The position numbers and the translations under genes were made by a program. Shown piece after piece: positions 13,627-25,900 of a stretch of DNA of 64,000 nt. The notes beneath the pieces are model-generated. The model was not told the origin of the DNA and did no database searches. It saw nothing but the letters and a program-made list of their open reading frames with translations. This DNA comes from Apiotrichum sp. Y4204. Lineage: Eukaryota; Basidiomycota; Tremellomycetes; Trichosporonales; Trichosporonaceae. The stretch spans positions 806,001 to 870,000 of the forward strand of contig JAMYHL010000008.1 of the NCBI GenBank assembly GCA_025531455.1, given 5' to 3'. The number at the start of each line of letters is the position of its first letter. The stretch's first letter is position 1.

Positions 13627-16600
13627 TCCGCCTCTTCTGCCGGAAATTGCGTTTACGGCACGTGTCTGGCCACCGTCCGCCGCTTTGTCCTTCATGTTCA
13701 ACCTTGATACCCGCGCCACGCGCCTTTCCGAGTACCAGTTTCTCTTTACCCACAGGCTGTCTGAGCCTTGATGCGCCACCCTTCAGCTTCTGGACACTCT
13801 TCGCTCTCCTTTCTGCTTTGTACGAGTAGTATACGCTAGGGATTGAATCCATACCACGAGTCTTGTACGGAGTAGTTTTTCTTTTAGGTCACATAGGTCA
13901 CGTTTCGCCACGAGAGATAGAGAGGGCATGCACGTCGAACAAGGTATCATTCGCATTCAGCACAGGCGCGCATTGTTGCAGTCGGACGGACGCGTCATGT
14001 CTAGGAGCGGAGAGCGAAGCGCCGCTGGAAGCGACTGAAACTGGAACAGGAGTGCAACAGCAACACCTTGTCAATGAAGTCATGTCACGATCGGGCCCAT
14101 GCCGTCAGATGCCGTATACTTGCGATAGACACATTCCCCACCTGTGGACGTACGCAGACTGGTGATCGCGATCATTATCGCTGGCGTCCACAAGTCTCCT
14201 AATCTCCTACAAGGAGAGCCTAGCCGACGCCTGTGGGACAAACGGACAAGCGGACACTTGCGGACAAGCGCGCTGGGCCTCCCGTGAGGATAGCCGCCGG
14301 TGTCACGCAGTTTAATGACCGACGACCAGTAGTGCAACAATCAGAAGGTAGGCTTGCGAGCTTGCGAGGCCGCGCCAATGTCGGCATGATCGACAGACAC
14401 GTCGCCATCCAAGCCTGGCCATTGCCTGGCGCCTGGGGTTCTTTCATCTCGACTATTCCGTATCTCCCACGCACAGGCCAGCACCGACAGTCCCGCGCCT
14501 CGTGACCGGAGTGGTGGCCTGGTGGACAGTTGTCAGTTGACATGACAAAGATGCCAAGCGCAACTACAAGACCGATTCTGCAAAGCCCAGTGCGCACGGA
14601 CCGGCAGCAACGCAACAGCATGGGTATTGAGACAGCAACAAACAAGCATCCGAGGAAGTCCCCACTGTCGACGGTCAGGTGGTAGGCAAGAGTGTGGCGT
14701 GTAGTCGAGGGAAACAGGAGTACAAACACAAGCGAGCATCGTTTGGTTCAGTGGTGGGCGCGTCATCGTAACCATCAAGCCCCAGTCGTCCACACGCCAA
14801 GCGCTACTGCAGTAAAAGCCTCGAGCGGCGCCGCGTCCCGGTCGCGAAAGGAAGGGTGTGCAACCAGCCTCGTGAGCGGGCTGGACACTGGAGGTGTTCG
14901 GCCCAAGAACCGAAGATGGGGTCCGTGCCCTGCCCTGCGCCGCCTCAAGGCCACCATGCACGCCGCTCCGCCGCCTCCGGTGGACGGTCTTGGGTTCTGG
15001 GTCTTAGGTCTTGGTCTTGGTATTGGTGGCCTTGGGACTCTGTCGCCTTGTCGGATATCTCCACTGGCAGCGTTCCGGGTTTTCCTTCGGCGCCACGACT
15101 GTCACTTGCAATGAGCACGCGACCATGCACGCGCACGGACACACAGAGGTGGTTGTTGCCGTGCGACGCGCGACGGACTGTAAGACTGTGACGTTGACAG
15201 CGTTACTGTACGGTACTGTACAATGTTTGGGTGTGGTCCCCCACTCGGTGTTCGAGACTGGGCAAAACAATTGTGGTCGTTGCGTACAACATCCATTGCG
15301 GTGCGACATACAGATTACACGGTACGGTCTCTGTCTCACTGTGCGTTCATCTACCCGTCGAAAGGATCTGTACGTGATCCCCATATTGTCAGACGCCAAG
15401 ACCCAAGACATCACGGCCAAGCTCGCACCGCCGCTCGTCAACACCGTCAACATCGTCAGACCGCAGACCACACAGGTCACACGAGGTCAGTCGCCAGCGT
15501 GGCAGGTGGTACTGTTCCGCAGTAGCGCCGTGCGCCCCCGCCACACCGCCACACCAGCCGGGCACGCGACCTCTGTGTTGAGTTTTTGCTTGTTGTTTGT
15601 GTGTTGTCGTGACCGCTGCGCAGGTGTATGTGTAGTATTTGCGAGATAGCCAGGATATAAGCGTTCCCCCACCCATCACGCTCAATCACAGTGCGTGATC
15701 CGGGTATCGTCCCTTGTCGCTCCCGGAGCCTTATCCTGTTCCCTCGCCGCACTACAGGGCGACCGTGAGCCACCAGATCCCCCGCCCGCTGACCTCCTCA
15801 AGGCGCGGAACTACACTTCGCGTCCGGATCTAACTCGGTTGAATACTCGGGAAACAGCTCGGGAACTAACACAAGTTATGTGGTGATACCAGACGTGTTC
15901 CATTGAGATTCCGCCAAATCGGCTTATGCGAGTCACCGAGGAGAGCCACGCCGTCCAGTTGGGCCACCTGGTGACGAGAGCCATCTCGGTACCTGGATCT
16001 GCAAGTACCGGGATCCACAGGGCCATGGGAGCCGTGGCCCGAGCCGGGCCGCCGCGATAATAGCGAGACGCCCTATGTGATCGGGTGGAGAAGGGTGGGT
16101 GAGACATCGGAGCAGATCCGCCGTGGGGTTGAGATAAAGGAGAAGAACCAGGAAGGACAGAAAAGGAAAGGAGAAAGGAAAACCCCACTTCCAAACGACG
16201 CGAAAGTCCAGACCGATCACGAGAAATATCTCGGCGAACAAAAGAGCCTTCCTCCATCAAAGGTGGCGGCCCGACCTCTTGGGGCGATGGCCGGTCGGAT
16301 CGGTATCTATCCCTTTTGCGCTGTCGCAACCTCGCAACGTCAGCCACATGCCGCCCCTGTGCCACATCACATGCCGCCACGTCGCCGGTGGCTTTGTGGT
16401 CCACTCTGAACCAGCGCAATGGCCTCCGAGTCATCAAACAGGGTAGTCCGGATACTCCCGGGGTTGGAACTGTCGGAGGATTCCAAGCTCACAGAAAATG
16501 GCAGGGTCGAGTACTGTGGCACTGCCGCCGAGCAAGGGGAAACCGTGTTCTGACCGGCAGTTGCTTTGCGCTGAGACCATCCCATGTCCGAGGCCGTGTC

Positions 16601-17149
16601 ATATGTCTGACTGCACTATTCCGCTCGGACATTAACTTAAATGTGATCGGAACAGAACTTGGGGTATCGTTATTGTTCGCTGGCAGGATGCTATTCCGAT
16701 ACGACCATGGCACGGTGATTCCGATGCAGAAAGGCACGGCGGCGCTGGGCGGGGTGGGGGAGGTTTCACTTAGAGTCATCCCTCAACGTCAGTGTCAGTT
16801 GTGGTTGTCGCAGGTGAGTTTCCGTCGTTAGTGAGTCGTGTGCGGACTCTCCGTCGCCACACATTAACATGGTGGGGAAGGCGGGACTGTCGCTCATCGT
16901 GACCCCAACTCAACTCGATAACAGTCACCATTGTCTCCCGGCGCCACCGTGCCTCAATCACCAGCCAAAATTGCAGTCGAGCAATGCTCTCAAACCTCCT
17001 CGTCGTGACACGACTCGCGACATCCTGCTGTCTTATGAGGTGTGGATCACGTCGCGGAGACTCCGTCATGAGCAGTGTCTTCTCCAGTTTCTCCATATGC
17101 ACTGTATAGTACCCCTCGTCGTTCGGCATCAGACACCCAAGCCTCAGGT
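13627..17149. other. 3.5-kb intergenic region without supported genes
   Basis: This separates two 3' ends, the HMG-box gene on plus and the aminopeptidase on minus, so it should hold two terminators. Open frames such as 15125-15649 (plus) and 15811-16437 (minus) have no recognisable domain. A ggtcttgg-type simple repeat lies at about 14988-15043. Confidence 0.55.
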
Positions 17150-19912
17150 TCAGAGCTCCACTCCAAGGTCCTTGGCGATCATCTTGCGTGCGATCGGGTG
17201 CTGCAAGCGTTAGATTGTCAATGGGCATGCGACAATATCCAGGGGCCAACTCACGTAGAACGCCGCGTGCTTGAGGAAGGTCTCGCGCGCAAGCTCGGGG
17301 CGCTGCTCGTTCAAGAGGCGGAAAATGGGCTAAACGTGTCAACTCATGGATCGCCAAGGCGAGACAGATGCCACTTACACGGCAGAACTTCATGCGTCCC
17401 TTGTCGACCACCCACTCTGGATGTGTCAGCGGGTCATCGATATGCCCAATGTGCAGACCTAGCACTCACTTGCTGCCTTCTCGGCATACTCCGGGCCGCT
17501 CTGGAGGGCAATCTTGTAGAAGCGCAGCTTGATCTCAGCATTCTCCGACTTGTCCAGCGAGTAGACCTCGTCGAGCGTGCTGACGACCTTTGGCGGGTAC
17601 GCAGGGTCAGCACCAAGCTTGTCGAGGAAAACCGTTGTCTGCGTGGAGGAGAAGTCGGCCACATCCTTGGGCGAGAACTGCGAGAGGTCCTCGTCGTTGC
17701 GGGCCTTGTCCCAGCGCTCCGCAAGGTCAAGGCACTGTGGTGTTACTGATTACTCATTCCATCGTACTCACAGGCTTGGAGAGCGAGTCATCGTACTGCA
17801 GGTCGATGCAGAGGTCGAGACCTTCACCGTGCATCCACTGCGAATGTTAGGTCAATAAAAGAATCGATTCTTACCTCATTCCAGTCAACCTTGTTGAGCT
17901 TCTCGAGGTACTCGGCGCCATTAGGCTGGCGGCCAAAGTAGTCAAACAGGTGCTCACGCCACTGCTCCGAAGTGATCGAGGTGTTGGTGAAAGTCTTGAC
18001 ATAGTCCTTCATGTAGGGAAGGAAGTGCTCGAGTCCGCCAACAGTGCGCTCAAGGTAGAGCAGGAAGTTTGATCCCTGGCAGTGAGCATCTTCTCGTTGT
18101 TCCGCTTACCTTCTCGTAAGGAACCTGGCTAAAGGCATCATCGGCTGATTGTCAGATAGAGCGTTCCAAAAATATCTCACGGTCCTCGTGTTCCTTGTAG
18201 TCGGGGATGAGGCGCTGGAAACGAGGAAGGTCCTTGTAACCCTTCAGCGACTCGCGCAGTCCGACGCGACCTGTTGTGAGCAAGGCCCCGACGTTGGACA
18301 GTCGTACCGATGATGTAGGAGCTGAATGTTAGTCGCGAACTCATAGACAAGTACAAAGTCACTTACAGATTGCGCGCCGCCTCGCCGTGGATCTTGCCGA
18401 TGATGAGGCGCTCGAGATAGGTGGTCCAACCCTCGTTGAGCCAGAAGTGGGTCCACGAGGCACATCCGATGCTGTTTCCAAACCACGACTGACGGGTTAA
18501 CGTTGACACAGGAAGAGATACCCACGTGAGAGATCTCATGCGCAATAACATCAACCAGCGAGCGGTCGCCAGCGATGAGCGTAGGAGTGGCAAATGTCAG
18601 ACAGCAGTTCTCCATTCCTGTGTAAGTCAGCAACCGTCTCCAGTCGTTATTACCGACGTACCACCGTAAGGGAAGGACTCGGGAAGAATGAGGAAACTAT
18701 GGTCAGCGGGGCTACCTAGAGGGTCCTCACTCATAGACGCCGAAACGGTAAGCCGAGGTAAGATCCTCGGCAGTCGCAACCTGTCTAAGATGTTAATGAT
18801 GCACAAAGATCACACTCACTTAGCAGTGTCCTCCTCAAACTCCCAGTAGGCGGCCTTCATTGTCTTGGGCTCCGTCCAGACACCAGTCCGCCAGTTGCGG
18901 CCCTTGATGTCCTCGAAAGGCTTGTAGATGACTTCGCCAGACGCGATGGCGATCAGGTAAGACGGAATGGCGACCGGCTGACTGTCAGCTCAAGAAGAAC
19001 GGTCCCAACAGCTTTAAGCCACTCCACTGGACTCACCTGGTCGTAGACATACTCGATCTTCTTGCCAAGCTCAAGCTCCGCCTCAGGAGGAGGGGATTGG
19101 CGGAGACCGGACATGAGGACGGGAAGTATCGAAGACACGCGAGATGAGTAGGTCGCCTTAATCGCAGGGGTGTCCTGGCAAGGAAGGAGCGAGCGGCCGT
19201 GAATCTGAAGTTAGAAGGGAAAGGAACAACGAGCGTACAGCCTGGGACTGGGAGTAGAGGTAGGGGTATTTGCCGCTCTTCGTTTGGCTGAAATGTTAGC
19301 TCATCTAGGTTATCCAAATGTTGCTTCAACCTACACTGGGGTGAGCCATCCAACGGACGTGCAGTCCTTGGTGGTAGAGTACTTGACGGTGACATCGACA
19401 GTCTGAGGTCAGTACTGTAGTCCCAGAAATCGAACGCACCTCGCCCTTGGAAAGCTTCTTGGGCAGCTTGACGCTCAGCGGCTCGCCCATGGCCTCGTTG
19501 ACGCGCTTGCCAACCTCCCACTTCTGTTATTGTTAGTCGAGCAGCCCCGTACTCTCTACCAAGTACGAACCACAGCGACGCCGCCGACTTGAACATCCTT
19601 AACGTCGAGGTAGCTCGTGTCGAGCACGGCCTCGTCGACGTCCTTGGTCGCCTCGAGGGAGAGCGTGGCCTGGCCGCCGATAGTCTTGGCGTCCCAGTCG
19701 ATTGCCCACTGAAGGTCGATGTGAGTGGTGCGAATGTCCTGGTAGTTTGACAGGGTCGCGAGGTCGCGGTCCTTTGCGGTCGGCGTCGTGTAGTGGGTGG
19801 AGAAGGACATTGCGTGAGGTCGAGGACAGGAGCGCGGAATGGATATAAAGGAAGATGAGAAGCTGAGGAGAGCTGGTCTTGTGATTTGTGCAAACAGCCC
19901 TCTGATGAACAT
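17150..19912 (-). CDS. leukotriene A4 hydrolase/aminopeptidase (M1 family)
   Basis: Zinc aminopeptidase of the LTA4H/yeast Lap2 type, which removes N-terminal residues and in this family also has epoxide hydrolase activity. The coding region is split by more than ten short introns. N-terminal beta domain: residues starting [14 protein letters not shown], then [21 protein letters not shown]. The catalytic domain shows the substrate motif GGMEN (about 18612-18625), and the zinc site HEISH (18526-18540) followed after exactly 18 residues by Glu in NEGWTTYLE (18425-18436). The C-terminal helical domain ends [21 protein letters not shown], intron, then [16 protein letters not shown] and stop at 17150. 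An ATG at 19912 adds 34 residues ([15 protein letters not shown]) resembling a mitochondrial presequence; the conserved part begins at the ATG at 19810. Both starts may be used. It diverges from the GH47 gene. Confidence 0.93.
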
Positions 19913-20305
19913 GAGAGAGAGAGAAATGATTTCTTGACGGAGACGTTATTTTATTGATCGATAGCTCATCACCATGCTGCGTGTGCTGCGTGTGCTCAAC
20001 GTGATCCCACCCACCAAAAGCAATGATGATCCGGTCCGCAGATCCGGTCATCACCGAGAGACGCGTGACGAGCAGGGGAGTGATCAGCGTGATCAGCTTG
20101 CGGTACCGTGTGCCGTGTGATAATCGCGATCGGCGTGCTTCTCGCGTGTTTGTAGAAATGAAACGTCACCCTTACCCCGTGGGGAAACTAGCCTGCTCTG
20201 AAAGATGTCACTTTCACCGCGACGTGGACTGCGAGTATGCGAGCTGCGCGGCCACAGTCCATCTACACATCTCAGAATTGTCCTCTTCCCATCGCACTGC
20301 CCATC
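19913..20305. promoter_or_regulatory. shared divergent promoter, aminopeptidase and GH47
   Basis: About 390 bases separate the two start codons. It contains clustered tgatcagcgtgatcagc (about 20081-20097), a near-tandem of tgatcag, and several gtgat/atcac elements that could be regulator sites. No TATA box is obvious. Confidence 0.45.
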
Positions 20306-22594
20306 ATGAGCACCCTCCGCGAGCGCAAACCGCAGGAAGCGGGCAAGGAGAAGAAGCCAAAGGAGGAGACCGATGTCCCGAAGCCGAGGCCGCAGGGGGT
20401 ATGTCTCCACGAATTGGTCCAATTCTGACATCAGCTCGACCCGGCAGTCCTCGAGTCGCTCCGCACGCTCGGACTGGCCTTTGTTATTCTCGGCCTAATT
20501 TGGTTTGGCACCAAGGTGAGTACGAAGTACAATAGTACTGACAGCAGTACTTCCCCGTCCTCAAGGCCAAGTTCACTCCCGAGCCGCCCTCGGGAGAGAC
20601 GCGAACCTACCTCCCGGGCATGCGGTTCGGAAAGCTGAGGCCCGTAGACCTGCCGTCTGCGTTGCCGAAGCAGCTCAACATCAAAGCCGATGTCGAGAAG
20701 CGCGATGCTGTGCGCGAGGCGTTCGAGGTGGGTTTTCAGCTCAGGATGTGCTAACCCTCAGTGGAGCTGGAAGTCGTACGGTACGTGGGAGGAAGACGTC
20801 GGTGCTGGTCAGTAACTGACATTTCTAGAGAAGTGCGCGTGGGGCCAGGACGAGCTGCACCCGATCTCGTGCGGGGGCACCAACCTTTCATCCGTTGGCA
20901 GTATTGGGTACACTGTCGTCGACTCGCTCGACTCGCTGCTGATTATGGACTTCAAGGACGAGTACAAGCGTGCAGCCAAGTGGTGCCGCGACAACCTGGA
21001 TTTCGACCGCGACGGGACGTTCAACACCTTTGAAACGACGATCCGCGTACTGGGTGGTCTGCTTGCCGCGCACTACCTCACGTCGGTATCTGAGGACGCG
21101 AGCATCCGCGCCGACGCGCCGTTCTACCTCGAGCGCGCGACGGACCTTGGCGATCGTCTTCTTGGCGCGTTCGACTCCCCCACCGGACTCCCATACTCCG
21201 GGATCAATCTTCACACCCGCGAGGGCGTTCCCGACCGCGATAACAACGGCCTGGTCAGCCTTGCTGAGGCCGCCACTCTCCAGCTCGAGCTCAAGTACCT
21301 CTCTCACCTCACCGATGACCCCATTTACTGGCGCAAGGCGGAGCGTGTGAGTGTGAAGTTGGATGTTTGAGCCAGTATGCGATTCACTGACACACGCAGG
21401 TTAACGAGGTTATCCGCAGCCAGGTCAACAGCGAGGGTATTGCGCCCATCTTCATTTCTCCACAGACTGGCACATTTGTCGCATCGGATATTCGTCTCGG
21501 ATCCCGCGGCGACTCGTACTATGAGTACCTCCTGAAGTACGTGGATGATCTGTACAGGACTGACACCTGCCAGGCAGTACCTGCAGACGAGCCGCATGGA
21601 GACCGTGTACCGCGACATGTACGATGAGGCCATGGCAGGCATTAAGAAGCTCCTAATCGGGCGGTCCAAGGAGCGCGGTCTTCTCTACACCCAGGAGCTG
21701 CACCCCGAGCGCCACCCCGACACGGGCGAGCACACGTGGCGCATCGTTCCCAAGCAGGACCACCTGGTGTGCTTCCTCGGCGGCTCGTTCATCCTCGGTG
21801 TAACCGAGGGCGGCAACCGCGAGGAGCTCAATTGGACGTCAATGGATGAGAAGGACACGGAGGATTTCCTCGTTGGCACGGGTCTCGTCGAGAGCTGCGT
21901 CGACACTTACAACACTCCGACCGGGCTCGGCGCCGAGATTGTCATGTTCGTCCAGCCGGACGACAAGATTGACGGCGACTGGTTCATCAAGCCCGGCACT
22001 GGCCTCATTGACGCGCGCAACATTCTCCGTCCTGAGACGGTTGAGAGTCTCTTCCTCGCGTACCGCCTGACGGGCAGCCAGAAGTACCGCGACTGGGGCT
22101 GGCAGATTTTCCAGGCGTTCCAGAAGCATTGCCGCGTCGCGACCGGTGGCTACGCCATTATCAAGGACGTGCAGATCCTGCCCGCCCAGCAGGAGGACCG
22201 TATGGAGACGTTCTGGCTCTCCGAGACCCTCAGTGAGTGTGAGACGGGTTTCAATTCTGACATGTGCAGAGTATCTTTACCTCCTCTTCGATGACGGCGA
22301 CCACATTCCGCTCGACAGTGAGTCATGCTTATCGTGCCAAGGCTTGGAGCTTGTTGCTGACACCATGCAGAGCACGTGTTCAACACAGAGGTGCGTACAG
22401 GCTGTCGTGTGACGTCGTTGCTTGCTGCGGTAAAGAACGGTGGGGCAGGCTGCTTTACTTTTCCCTGTGCTAGCTGTGCTGCCCTAATGCCGTCATTTCA
22501 CAAAATATCAGAGTGAATGAGAATGCTGACTTTACAGGCCCACATCCTGCCCGTCTTTGAGCCCGCGTCGCTTACTCCGTTCTCGACTGCTTGA
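20306..22594 (+). CDS. class I alpha-1,2-mannosidase, GH47 (ER Mns1-like)
   Basis: Trims alpha-1,2-linked mannose from N-glycans in the ER or early Golgi lumen. Ten exons (20306-20398, 20435-20515, 20548-20727, 20762-20780, 20829-21346, 21400-21536, 21574-22232, 22270-22317, 22371-22390, 22538-22594) give 603 residues. Topology is type II: a short charged cytosolic N-terminus (residues 1-38), one membrane helix at about 42-58 (LGLAFVILGLIWFG), a short stem, then the catalytic (alpha/alpha)7 barrel. Family motifs: WSWKSYEKCAWGQDEL, DSLDSLLIM (~157), FETTIRVLGGLL (~192), DSYYEYLLK, HLVCFLGGSF, LRPETVESLFLAYRLTG (~494) and FWLSETLKYLYLLF (~555). Length and motifs fit ER Man9-mannosidase better than the EDEM branch. 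It precedes a GH63 gene on the same strand. Confidence 0.95.
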
Positions 22595-22969
22595 TGAGAA
22601 TTGGGAGAAGAGAAAGGATAGAATGCATGTATCGGAACACGAGTAGCCGTAGTCGATATTGATGCATCTGGACTTTGTAGTAGCGTAGGTGTGGGAGTGA
22701 TGATGAGATGCACAAGACAGGAATGACGCTGGTGGTGGTTGCACAGGGTAAAAGAAAGTGGTGGCTGAGCCTGAGCGCCCTCCCCCCCCCACTGCCTTTT
22801 GCCGCGTCGATCCCTTTTTCAGAGTCCCTCTCTCGATCCCGGCGGCCCTCACAACTCCGCCCAGAACTCACTGTATAGCTCCAACACCAACATATCCCCA
22901 TCAGAGAAGCATCCATCTCAATCGTGCATCCCCCATTCTCTCCATCACTCTCATACCTCTCCATCCAGA
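22595..22969 (+). promoter_or_regulatory. intergenic region: GH47 3' end and GH63 promoter
   Basis: It holds the end of the GH47 transcript and, from about 22770, a C/T-rich stretch leading to the GH63 start codon. No other gene is visible. Confidence 0.4.
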
Positions 22970-25900
22970 ATGACCGCCAAGCGCCTGCAGAGCAAGCTCT
23001 TTGGCGCAGTAAAAGACGTCGTCAGTGAGTAGTCCCCGCGCATGGCATCATGACCGCGCTCGAGCCCAAAAACGCCGGCCAGAGAGCAGTTACTCACCAC
23101 CTCTTGCAGACCCCGGCGGATCGTCTGGGAGCGGCACGCCAGGCGATGGCACCGGCACGCCGAGCTCGCAGCCCGGCTCGGGCGCAGCGACCCCCGTGCC
23201 CGCCGAGGACGGGCTCAAGCTCAACATCGACATTCCGTCGAAGAAGAAGAAGTGAGTACTGTGCTCTGGGAGCTGGTAGTGCATACAGTCTTATCAGCTC
23301 TTCTTCCAACCTCTAGTCTAGACGCTGATAACAGCCTGCCCAAACGCTCGGCGCCGATCCCCCCACCGCTCGCTACCAGCTCTGGACAGTCGACGCCGCA
23401 GCTCGTTGAGAAGGCGCCTTCATCGAAGCCCGAATCCACCCCAGCAGCGACTGCCACTCCTGGCACTACGGCCACGGCTACCTCGACTCCGTCTGTTCCT
23501 CCCACCGCTGCTCCTATCACTGCTCCCAAGACTGCTTCTACAGCTGCTCCTGCCGCTCAACCCACACTCGCTTCCTTCCCGACCCCGCCAGCTGGCTCGC
23601 CTGCCCCGTCTGCTGACTCGTCCGCCCCGCTAGCTGAGGTTCCGCCTGCGTCACATCCTCCACCGCGCTCCCCAACACCTCCTGCTGATGCGGCTACGAT
23701 GGCAGCATTGGAGGAGAAGACCCCGCCCGCCGGGCATGCCTCGCGTGAGTTCTCCGGTTCTACTGGTTATTGACTCCAGCCCGCCCCGGCCCCGCTAGCA
23801 CAGGCAGCGACACTGACACGCCCCGGGAGCGCAAGGTATGTGGAGGTGGAGCACTTTGTTTAGATGTCATACTCACCCGCAGACGCTGCGCGAGCGCCTT
23901 CAACAGTCCCTTGGGACGAGGTTCCGGACAGTCGAGGAGTACCGTCTTGACCAGAGCGACGCGTACGAGGTGCACTGGAAGCGGTGGGGTCCGTATCTCT
24001 CCGAGCGCCAGTGGGGTACCGTTCGCGAGGACTACAGTGCGAACGGCGATGCGTGGAACTCGTTCCCCTTCGACGTGTCCAAAAGCCGCGCGTACCGCTG
24101 GGGTGAGGACGGTATGGCTGGTATCTCGGACAACCACCAGCGGCTGTGTTTCTCCATGGCGCTGTGGAACGGCAAGGACGACATTCTCAAGGAGCGTCTC
24201 TTTGGCTTGACAGGCGAGCAAGGAAATCACGGCGAGGACTGCAAGGAGCTGTACTACTACCTCGACTCGACCCCAACACACTCGTACATGAAGTACCTCT
24301 ACAAGTATCCCCAGGCCGCGTATCCTTATAAGCAGTTGCTCGACGAGAACCGCAACCGCTCGCGTGAGGTGGGGGAGTTCGAGCTCATGGACACGGGTAT
24401 TCTCGACGACGACCGCTACTGGGATGTGTTTGTCGAGTACGCCAAGGATGAGGAGGACCCCAACTCGATCTCGATCCGCATCACCGCGTACAACCGCGGT
24501 CCTGACGCGGCGGACCTGCACATCCTCCCCCACTTGTGGTTCCGCAACACCTGGTCGTGGGCAAAGGAAATGCCCAAGAACCGCCCCGAGATGCGCGAAG
24601 TTGCCGACGGCGTGGTCGAGGCCGTGCACGAGGACTTTACAACGCGTCTCTATTGTCTTCCCAGCCCTGCGCCGGCTGCGCCGACCGGCGGTGGCGTGGT
24701 ACTCGTCGACGGTCCCAGCGTTGTGCCCAAGATGCTGTTCACCGAAAACGAGACCAACTTTGAGCGTCTGTACGGCGGCAAGAACCGCACCCCGTACACC
24801 AAGGATGCGTTCCACGACTATGTCATCCCGTCCCACCGTCCCAAGCCCCCTTGCACCGAAGCCATGGAGGTCGAGGAGACTGGGGAGGACAAGCTTGCCG
24901 AGGAGTCGGTCGTCGACCCGCCCCACGCGTCGTGCTACCCCGCCGAGGCCTTTGTCAACCCCGACCAGAAGGGTACCAAGTCCGCGGCGCACTATGTGTT
25001 CAACAATGTGCCCGGAAATGGTGGATGCGTTGTCGTGCGCCTCAAGCTCACCCCGAACTCGCCGCGCGAAGATGCCGCTATTCTCGACGAGGAGCTCTTT
25101 GACAACACCATCGAGGACCGCCGCGTTGACTCGGATGAGTTCTACGGCCGCATGGCGCATCAGCACCTTGGCGAGGACCTCAAGAACATCATGCGCCAGG
25201 CTCTTGCCGGAATGCTCTGGACCAAGCAGTACTACCAGTTCATCCACAAGGAGTGGATGGAAGGCGACCCCGGTCAGCCGCCCCCGCCACCGGAGCGTAA
25301 GTGGGTGCGCAACCGCGAGTGGCGTCATCTGTACATCAACGACATTCTTTCCATGCCCGACAAATGGGAGTACCCGTGGTTCGCCACCTGGGACACGGCG
25401 TTCCACTGTATCCCCCTTGCCATGGTCGACCCGACCTTTGCCAAGAAGCAGCTGGATCTCATGACCCGCGAGTGGTACATGAAGCCCGACGGCGCCCTGC
25501 CAGCGTATGAGTGGAACTTCTCCGATACCAACCCGCCAGTGCACTGTTGGGCAACGCTGCGTGTGTTCAAGCTTGAGCGCCGTTGGTTTGGTCGCGAGGA
25601 CCTCGACTTCCTCGAGAGGGTGTTCCAGAAGCTCCTGCTCAACTTCACGTGGTGGGTGAACCGCAAGGACAGCGACGGCGCAAATGTCTTCGAGGGTGGC
25701 TTCCTCGGACTCGACAACATTGGTCCTTTCAACCGTTCCGAGCCTCTGCCGATGGGCGGCTCGCTCCGCCAGGCGGACGGAACCAGCTGGATGGCGTTCT
25801 ACTCGCTCAACATGCTGTCCGTTGCCCTCGAGCTGGCCAAGCACAACCCGACGTACGAGGACATTGCGTCCAAGTTCTTTGAACACTTCCTGTACATTGC

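Noticed and set aside
15125..15649. Plus-strand frame of about 175 residues between the HMG-box and aminopeptidase genes
   Set aside because: No recognisable domain, start embedded in a simple repeat, no splice-consistent extension.
15811..16437. 208-residue minus-strand frame
   Set aside because: Arg/Ser/Pro-biased and without motif; a matching plus-strand frame is also open.
23760..25886. 708-residue minus-strand frame opposite the GH63 gene
   Set aside because: It is the antisense shadow of the long GH63 exon; GC-rich third positions keep the antisense frame open.
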